Source: Thermoplasmata archaeon (GTDB lineage: Archaea; Thermoplasmatota; Thermoplasmata; Thermoplasmatales; GCA-001856825). From it: a DNA stretch of 10,823 nt. The stretch spans positions 1-10,823 of the forward strand of contig JAJYRY010000029.1 in NCBI GenBank assembly GCA_021793855.1. Reading direction: 5' to 3'. The notes beneath the pieces were generated by a model. The model did no database searches. It was not told where the DNA came from and saw only the letters and a list, made by a program, of their open reading frames with translations. The position numbers were made by a program, and so were the translations under genes. Numbering within the stretch: the stretch's first letter is position 1; every line of letters starts with the position of its first letter. Shown piece after piece: positions 6,147 to 10,823 of the stretch.

Positions 6147-8269
6147 ACCTTCACCCCCATGATCAGAATCAGTATTGCAATCAGCTTAATTGCTATGAAG
6201 GGCAGCACTATTCCTCCCAGTCCGTAGATGGTCACGTTCTTCAGAAACAGCGTCATGGTGCTTGCGGGCTTGAATGCAGTCCCCCTCAGTGCAAGCGGAA
6301 TCAGGACAGGGATTATCAGCGCATTATAAATCAGGGCGGAAATAACTGCTACGTGTGGGGTCAGGTGGAGTACATTCAATGCACCCAGTTCTGGCAGCGC
6401 GGCAAACATGACAGGGACTATCACGAAGTATTTTGCGATATCGTTGGCTATGCTGAATGTGGTCACAGTCCCCCTTGTCATCAGTATCTGTTTACCGAGC
6501 ATCACAACGTCCATTATCTTCGATGGGTTTGACTCGAGATCAACCATGTTCGCTGCCTCCTTTGCCGGCTCCGTACCTGAAGCCATCGCCAGGCCGACAT
6601 CAGCAGCCGAGAGTGCAGGGGCATCATTTGTACCGTCCCCTATCATGGAAACGATCTTTCCGTGTTTCTGCTCTTCCTTCACGAACTCGTATTTTGTCTC
6701 CGGTCTTGCCTTGGCTATGTAATCATCTATGCCAACGTCCTTTGAAATTACTCCGGCCGTGAGGGGTTGGTCTCCGGTAACCATCACCACCTCTATGTCC
6801 ATGTCCCTGAGTGCCTTTATCTTCTCTTTTACGCCAGGTTTCACCTCATCGGTCAGCTTGATGAATCCAATTACGTCTCCGGCCTCTGCGACGGCCATTA
6901 TTGTTGCTCCGTCCTCTGATATCTTTTCCAGGACGGAATCAAAATTGGCAGGCTTGATCTTCACGTAATCTATTATTGCATCGGGCGCGCCCTTCACTAT
7001 TTCAAGGTCAGGCTGCTGCTCGCCAGGCTGGTATTTTCTCCTTATCCTCTTCCTCTGGAGTATCCCTCTCCCGCTCTTTGGAAGGAGGAATTCGCGGGTG
7101 TCGCTCATCTTTATGCTGCTCCTTCTCGTGGCAGCGCTGAATTCCTCGAATTCTGACCTGTCCAGGGAACTGAAGGCCTGGGGAACGAAGCCCTGGTTGT
7201 ATGCGAGCTCCACTATGCTCTTTCCCTCTGGAGTGTCGTCGTCCCACGACGATAGAAGTGCTGCTTCACCCACTTCACGCTCAGTGTGATTGCCCAAAGG
7301 CACGAACTTGACTGCCTTCCTCATCCCCCTTGTTATCGTCCCCGTCTTGTCCAGCAGAAGGGCATCAGTGTCCCCTGAAGCCTCTATTGCTTTCCCGGAT
7401 TTTGCAATTATCCTCTTAACAGACATCCTGTTGATGCCCGATATGCCGATCGCAGGAAGGAGGGCGCCAATGGTTGTTGGGAGGAGGCACACGTAAAGTG
7501 CAATGAGGACTGCAAGGTCAATTCCAAGCCTGAGGGTTACACCCAGGAACAACAGTGCTACAATTATGATCGTGAATATTGCAGTGAAGCCTGTTATGAG
7601 TATAGTCAGTGCTATCTCGTTTGGCGTCTTTGGTCTTGACGATGACTCCACCAGATTGATGAGCTTGCTGACGTATGTTTCCTCCGGATTCACGGAAACC
7701 CTTGCGACTAGACTGTCAGTCGTGACGACGGAGCCGCCAAGAAGTGTTGAACCAACTGACTTCCTTACGTTGGCAGATTCCCCAGTAAGGAGGGACTCAT
7801 CTACCATCGCAATACCTTCCAGCACCTCCGAGTCTATCGGTACTTTGTCTCCGTGTTCTATCAGGATTATGTCACCCTTTCGAAGCTGTTCTGAAGGCAC
7901 AACATCGAAATTATTCCTGTTGGATGATTTAAGCCTCTTGGCGGTCATCTGCTCCTTCATCTTCCTGAGACTCGACGCTGTGTTGTGTACCTGCGCCTCG
8001 GCGATGGAATCTGAGAGAGTACTGAACCAGACGGTGATGATCAGAATCAGGGCGACCTCGGAATAGAATAATCTTTCCCCCGCCCTGGAGACTATGGGTA
8101 TGAGCGTGGGGTCCAGCGCCATTACGAGCACTATTGCGAACGTGATCTCGGTTACGAACATCACCATGTTGCTCTTCAATGAATAGGGATTCAACCTCTT
8201 CAGCGAATCAATTAAAATCGATGGCCAGTTGAGCCTGCTTTCCTTTCCGACCGTGGAATTAGAGGCCAA
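6143..8269 (-). CDS. kdpB: K+-transporting P-type ATPase subunit KdpB
   Basis: KdpB is the ATP-hydrolysing subunit of the Kdp pump. Numbered from the upstream GTG at 8278, it shows the actuator loop TGES (165-168), the phosphorylation site DKTGT (D310), TPEGKSIV (349-356), KGAPDAI (429-435) in the nucleotide domain, VTGDQPLTA (500-508), MIGDGTNDAPAL (545-556) and FSIANDIAKYF (608-618). The last contains the D613/K616 pair that couples transport. All catalytic elements are intact. The nucleotide domain holds a basic segment around 392-425 (ILQRKRIRRKYQPGEQQ) not expected from bacterial KdpB. I choose TTG at 8269 as start because Shine-Dalgarno GGGGGTG (8276-8282) lies six bases before it. The GTG at 8278, three codons earlier, overlaps that Shine-Dalgarno sequence but remains possible. 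The gene overlaps kdpA by 11 bases (20 with GTG) and kdpC by four. Confidence 0.96.
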   Translation of the reverse strand: MASNSTVGKESRLNWPSILIDSLKRLNPYSLKSNMVMFVTEITFAIVLVMALDPTLIPIVSRAGERLFYSEVALILIITVWFSTLSDSIAEAQVHNTASSLRKMKEQMTAKRLKSSNRNNFDVVPSEQLRKGDIILIEHGDKVPIDSEVLEGIAMVDESLLTGESANVRKSVGSTLLGGSVVTTDSLVARVSVNPEETYVSKLINLVESSSRPKTPNEIALTILITGFTAIFTIIIVALLFLGVTLRLGIDLAVLIALYVCLLPTTIGALLPAIGISGINRMSVKRIIAKSGKAIEASGDTDALLLDKTGTITRGMRKAVKFVPLGNHTEREVGEAALLSSWDDDTPEGKSIVELAYNQGFVPQAFSSLDRSEFEEFSAATRRSSIKMSDTREFLLPKSGRGILQRKRIRRKYQPGEQQPDLEIVKGAPDAIIDYVKIKPANFDSVLEKISEDGATIMAVAEAGDVIGFIKLTDEVKPGVKEKIKALRDMDIEVVMVTGDQPLTAGVISKDVGIDDYIAKARPETKYEFVKEEQKHGKIVSMIGDGTNDAPALSAADVGLAMASGTEPAKEAANMVDLESNPSKIMDVVMLGKQILMTRGTVTTFSIANDIAKYFVIVPVMFAALPELGALNVLHLTPHVAVISALIYNALIIPVLIPLALRGTAFKPASTMTLFLKNVTIYGLGGIVLPFIAIKLIAILILIMGVKV

Positions 8270-9935
8270 ATATAACACCCCCTATGCTTAGTCTCATTCC
8301 TTGGAGGAACTGAAGCACCGGGCCAAGAACAAGGAATGGGAAGAACGTCAGCACGGTCAGAATGAAGATGCTGAATACCAGTATCACGACAAAACTTATG
8401 GAGCCAGTCTTCAACCCCTGTTTCTGGCTCCTCTTCCTCGTTGAAACGCCATCCGCTATTGCAAGCATGAATAGAATAGGCAGGAACCTGCCGACCCACA
8501 TCACAATGCCTGTTGCCACATTGAAGAATACAGTATTTCCCGCAGCACCAAGGTAGTCCGACCCGTTGTTCGCAGCTGCTGAAGTGAATTCGTAGAATAT
8601 CCTGGTGAAACCGGTGGCGTTGGCAGCAAGCCCAACGGTCGATTCTGCCCCGATGGCGAACGCTACAACCGTTGGAACGAGAATGATGATTGGGTGCGTG
8701 AGGAATGCTGCAACCGCTAGCTTAACGTCACTACCCTCTATCTTCACGCCCAGATATTCTGGCGTTCTCCCTGCCATGAGCCCCACAAGGAATATGGTTA
8801 CTATGACATACATTATCAGGTACATTGCACCTACGCCTACCCCACCCGGTGCCGCCTGTATCAGCATGCCGAAGAAAGCAGTAAGGATGACTACCGGATT
8901 GAACCCTGAGAGGGATGCGTTCAGTGACCCAGTGGTGAATGCCGTCGTGGTTACAGTCCATAGCGTCGATGCCACGCCTCCTATCCTCACCTCCAGGCCT
9001 CTCCCTATGACTGTTGTTGACAAGAAAGCTATGAGAAGATCGATACCGTATATTGCATAGGCCGCAAGGAACAATGTCCTACCTTCCCTGTTGTCGCCAA
9101 CCATCCTGCCGAACAGGAAAAGGAGGGATGTGGGAATGAACATCATCATTCCTATTTCGAAGAGGTCGCTCAGCTGGCTTGGATTCTGCAGTGGATAGGC
9201 TGAGTTTGCTCCGAAGTAGCCCCCACCGTTCGTCCCAAGTTGCATTATGGAGACGAGGGAGGCTATCGGCCCCTTGTAAAGAATCTCAGTTGCCCCCTTT
9301 TGAAGGGTTGAAACTGTCGGGTAGCCGCTCAGGGCTTGCGGAACACCCATGAAGATCAAAATGATCGTTGCAATGAAGGCCAGGGGGAGTAACACCCTGG
9401 TGAGGGACCTGACGTAGTCGTAATAGAAATTCCCTATCGTCCTCGCCTTTCCTGCGAAACCCCTGATCACTGCAACGCCTACGGCTAGCCCAGTTGCAGC
9501 GGAAGTGAACTGTAGGAACTGAATCGCCGACATCTGGCTCAGGTAGGAGAGCGTCAATTCGCCGTTGTAATGCTGCAGATTGGTGTTGGATGAAAAGGAG
9601 AGGACGGTATTTAGGGCAAGGGACCATGACATCCCGGAATAGTGCATAGGATTCAACGGCAGGCTCTGCTGGAACATAAGGATGAAGAATGCGAGGATTG
9701 CCTCCCCAGCATTCAGGTACAGGAGGGCCTTGAAATATTCTTTCCATCCCATGTTCTTGGAGCTGTCTATTCCAGCAAGGAGGTATATGAAATTCTCTAC
9801 CGGAACTAAAATTCTGTCCAGCCTGCTCTTTCTTCCAGTGAAGACGCCTAATAGATAAGATGAAAGGAACCAGGAAAGGACTATGACTGTTCCCCATACG
9901 ACGGCAACAACGAACAGGTCTTCAAGTGTGAGCAT
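8259..9935 (-). CDS. kdpA: K+-transporting ATPase subunit KdpA
   Basis: KdpA is the K+-selective channel-like subunit of the Kdp pump, derived from the superfamily of K+ transporters with four pore repeats. The 558-residue length is normal. All four filter loops are present: SFSSNTNLQ (113-121), GTNGGGYFGANSAYPLQNP (234-252), TTGSLNA (334-340) and AAANNGSDY (453-461). The ten or so membrane spans run from about residue 8 to 543. With KdpB it imports K+ at low external concentration, and K+ uptake also counters the proton-driven charge imbalance in acidophiles. The ATG at 9935 follows Shine-Dalgarno GGTAGGTG at five bases. It is the first gene of a kdpA-kdpB-kdpC order with overlapping ends. 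The 29-residue KdpF peptide found in front of kdpA in some bacteria is not recognisable here. Confidence 0.97.
   Translation of the reverse strand: MLTLEDLFVVAVVWGTVIVLSWFLSSYLLGVFTGRKSRLDRILVPVENFIYLLAGIDSSKNMGWKEYFKALLYLNAGEAILAFFILMFQQSLPLNPMHYSGMSWSLALNTVLSFSSNTNLQHYNGELTLSYLSQMSAIQFLQFTSAATGLAVGVAVIRGFAGKARTIGNFYYDYVRSLTRVLLPLAFIATIILIFMGVPQALSGYPTVSTLQKGATEILYKGPIASLVSIMQLGTNGGGYFGANSAYPLQNPSQLSDLFEIGMMMFIPTSLLFLFGRMVGDNREGRTLFLAAYAIYGIDLLIAFLSTTVIGRGLEVRIGGVASTLWTVTTTAFTTGSLNASLSGFNPVVILTAFFGMLIQAAPGGVGVGAMYLIMYVIVTIFLVGLMAGRTPEYLGVKIEGSDVKLAVAAFLTHPIIILVPTVVAFAIGAESTVGLAANATGFTRIFYEFTSAAANNGSDYLGAAGNTVFFNVATGIVMWVGRFLPILFMLAIADGVSTRKRSQKQGLKTGSISFVVILVFSIFILTVLTFFPFLVLGPVLQFLQGMRLSIGGVIFGL
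8276..8282 (-). promoter_or_regulatory. Shine-Dalgarno sequence deciding the kdpB start
   Basis: GGGGGTG on minus matches the anti-Shine-Dalgarno complement GGAGGTG in six of seven positions. It lies six bases before a TTG (8269). kdpC has the identical sequence at 6152-6158, five bases before its ATG, and kdpA has GGTAGGTG five bases before its ATG. The consistent spacing favours TTG over the overlapping GTG. Confidence 0.6.
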
Positions 9936-10033
9936 GTGTTCACCTACCGGCTAGACCTCCTTTGCATACCCCGTATGTGAGACTGACATAACAATCTTTA
10001 TCCAGTCCTCCGGCAGGAAATACCAACCCCTTA
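9936..10033 (-). promoter_or_regulatory. kdpA leader: TATA-like box, inverted repeat and Shine-Dalgarno
   Basis: This 98-base gap lies between the Lrp-like gene and kdpA. On minus, ATAAAGATT (9993-10001) is a weak TATA-like box. It is followed by a perfect inverted repeat, CATAC-3 bases-GTATG, at 9965-9977, near the place where transcription would start. Next come GGAGGT (9955-9960) and GGTAGGTG (9941-9948), the latter five bases before the kdpA ATG. The layout fits a kdp-specific promoter with an operator or 5' hairpin, in addition to possible read-through from the upstream gene. This is inferred from position only. Confidence 0.4.
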
Positions 10034-10306
10034 TCACTCTGGGATGTCTAGGACGTGGTTCCTGTGTGATTTCAAAACTATCGATGTAACAGTGCTTTTT
10101 ATCCCACTTATCTTCATTATCCTGTTTTTGAGCAAATCCCTGAATTCCTCAATGCTTGCAACGTTCACGAGAACGATTACGTCAAACTCGCCGGTTACTT
10201 CATAGATCTGGATAGCGTTCTTTATCTCCTTTAGGGAGGATATCACCTGATCCATCTGCTGCGAGTCCACGAACAAGTCCACGAATGCAAGTACTCTTTC
10301 TGCCAA
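10034..10306 (-). CDS. Stand-alone Lrp/AsnC ligand-binding domain (RAM/SMALD) protein
   Basis: The 90-residue protein consists of a single RAM domain, the small-molecule-binding half of Lrp/AsnC regulators, with the expected β-α-β-β-α-β pattern: RVLAFVDLFV, QQMDQVISSLKEI, NAIQIYEVTG, FDVIVLVNVA, SIEEFRDLLKNRI and VTSIVLKSH. The TGEFD turn (38-42) matches the conserved ligand-loop motif. No helix-turn-helix is present, so it cannot bind DNA by the usual Lrp route. Proteins of this kind form ring-like oligomers, bind amino acids and may act with full-length Lrp partners or enzymes. The start is a TTG at 10306, the only usable in-frame start. GGGTAGTG lies five bases before it, the same spacing as in kdpA and kdpC. 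A TATA-like box is upstream, and kdpA follows 98 bases downstream on the same strand. A role in K+ control is only inferred from this position. Confidence 0.85.
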   Translation of the reverse strand: MAERVLAFVDLFVDSQQMDQVISSLKEIKNAIQIYEVTGEFDVIVLVNVASIEEFRDLLKNRIMKISGIKSTVTSIVLKSHRNHVLDIPE

Positions 10307-10391
10307 TTTTTCACTACCCGTTGGCTTCTTCCCACATAGGGTATCGATATAAAAATATTGGTCAGACCTTATATACCCCTCTTTCCGCAGA
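10307..10391 (-). promoter_or_regulatory. Promoter region of the Lrp-like gene with dyad elements
   Basis: On minus, ATTTTTATATCG (10345-10356) is a good TATA-like box about 40 bases before the TTG start. It would give a leader of roughly 20 bases containing GGGTAGTG (10312-10319). A second TATA-like string, TATATAAGG (10368-10376), lies further upstream. The box is flanked by GGGTAT (10339-10344) and its inverse ATACCC (10373-10378). The small dyad GGTC-A-GACC lies at 10360-10368 and the palindrome TATCGATA at 10342-10349. Such symmetry suggests regulator binding but is not proof. Confidence 0.45.
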
Positions 10392-10823
10392 TCAGCCCTT
10401 CCTCAGGAAGACAGTAAGATTGTCCCCGTCCTGGACTATGTGGTCCAGTCCTACCCTCTGGTTGGGGAATCTGACAGACTTCCCTGTTATGGTTGCAAAC
10501 TTGAACTTCTCCACGAAGTCCGTATGGACTGCCTTGCAGACATCCTCGACCGTGCTCCCCTCCCTTATGACCATTGGTTCCTCGTCCGTTGGGGCGTTTG
10601 AAGGGATCAGGTGGACCCTTATCATCCTGACCTTGCCGGCAATCTTCTCCTTTAGAAGCTCTATATTCCTTTTCTTGACAATTGAAGTTGGTACGGCATC
10701 TATACCCATAGATTGGAGGAAATCGAACGCCTTCCTGAATTCCCGCGTATCTGATTTGTTCAATATGAACAGTGCGGGAACATAGACTCTGTTGCCCAGG
10801 AGGCCATCTATGAACACGTCCGG
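10392..10823 (-). CDS. DRG-type GTPase, C-terminal part with TGS domain (5' end outside window)
   Basis: The minus-strand frame runs in from the right edge and leaves the last 143 residues of an Obg/DRG-family GTPase. Visible are GNRVYVPALFILNKSD, whose NKSD is the G4 guanine-specificity motif, and the end of the G domain (IDAVPTSIVKKRNIELLKEKI). A complete C-terminal TGS domain follows, with REGSTVEDVCKAVHTDFVEKFKFA and QRVGLDHIVQDGDNLTVFLRKG. DRG proteins are conserved in archaea and eukaryotes and associate with ribosomes and translation. Nothing looks broken; the missing part holds the G1-G3 motifs. The GTG codon at 10817 is an internal Val, not a start. It is upstream of the Lrp-like gene on the same strand with an 85-base gap that contains a promoter. 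Confidence 0.9.
   Translation of the reverse strand, partial: PDVFIDGLLGNRVYVPALFILNKSDTREFRKAFDFLQSMGIDAVPTSIVKKRNIELLKEKIAGKVRMIRVHLIPSNAPTDEEPMVIREGSTVEDVCKAVHTDFVEKFKFATITGKSVRFPNQRVGLDHIVQDGDNLTVFLRKG

Noticed and set aside
7503..8066. Long open frame (187 codons) on plus opposite kdpB
   Set aside because: It lies antisense within the strongly supported kdpB gene, and its product is a low-complexity Ser/Thr/Arg-rich shadow with no recognisable domain.
9286..9897. 203-codon minus-strand frame within kdpA
   Set aside because: It is a different frame of the same strand as kdpA, which has all its family motifs. The alternative product has no recognisable domain.
10285..10785. 166-codon plus-strand frame opposite the GTPase end
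   Set aside because: It lies antisense to the TGS-domain GTPase and spans the promoter region of the Lrp-like gene. It shows no domain.
1..10823. CRISPR array, insertion sequence or toxin-antitoxin pair
   Set aside because: No regularly spaced repeats, transposase motifs, terminal inverted repeats or small paired genes of that kind were seen on either strand.

Overview
The window looks like chromosomal DNA from an archaeon, most likely a moderate-GC member of the Thermoplasmata (Euryarchaeota). The grounds are two archaeal-type tRNA genes without encoded CCA, a DRG-type TGS GTPase, a stand-alone Lrp/AsnC ligand-binding protein, a DUF998 membrane protein, and AT-rich TATA elements about 25 bases upstream of many start codons, the pattern expected for leaderless transcripts. 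The genus is not determined.

Left part (1-3116): a membrane protein cut by the left edge (minus) and a DMT/EamA exporter (plus) diverge from a 56-base gap. The exporter converges on a threonine-synthase-like PLP enzyme (minus). That gene in turn diverges from a family I inorganic pyrophosphatase (plus). Middle part (3117-4601): an AT-rich stretch, a DUF998 membrane protein, a T-rich probable terminator, then a divergent tRNA pair, tRNA-Arg(TCG) on minus and tRNA-Gly(GCC) on plus. Right part (4602-10823): every gene is on the minus strand. In transcription order these are the C-terminal part of a DRG/Obg-TGS GTPase (cut by the right edge), a 90-residue Lrp/AsnC ligand-binding protein, kdpA, kdpB, kdpC and an M48 zinc metallopeptidase with its own promoter.

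The main functional unit is KdpABC, the high-affinity ATP-driven K+ uptake pump. KdpA is the channel-like subunit with all four filter loops. KdpB is the P-type ATPase with intact phosphorylation and hinge motifs. KdpC is the single-span accessory subunit, unusually short here. kdpA/kdpB and kdpB/kdpC overlap, and each gene has a Shine-Dalgarno sequence, so they should be translated as one operon. No KdpD/KdpE sensor pair and no convincing KdpF lies in the window. The upstream Lrp-like protein and small dyad sequences in the kdpA leader and the lrp promoter are the best local candidates for regulation, but this is inference.

I see no mobile element, CRISPR array, phage gene or obviously new multi-gene system. 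Most of the window is ordinary housekeeping and transport DNA. The points worth a second look are the Lrp-like/kdp linkage with its dyads, the compacted KdpC, a basic insert in KdpB, and the membrane protein with a duplicated ExxEA motif at the left edge.
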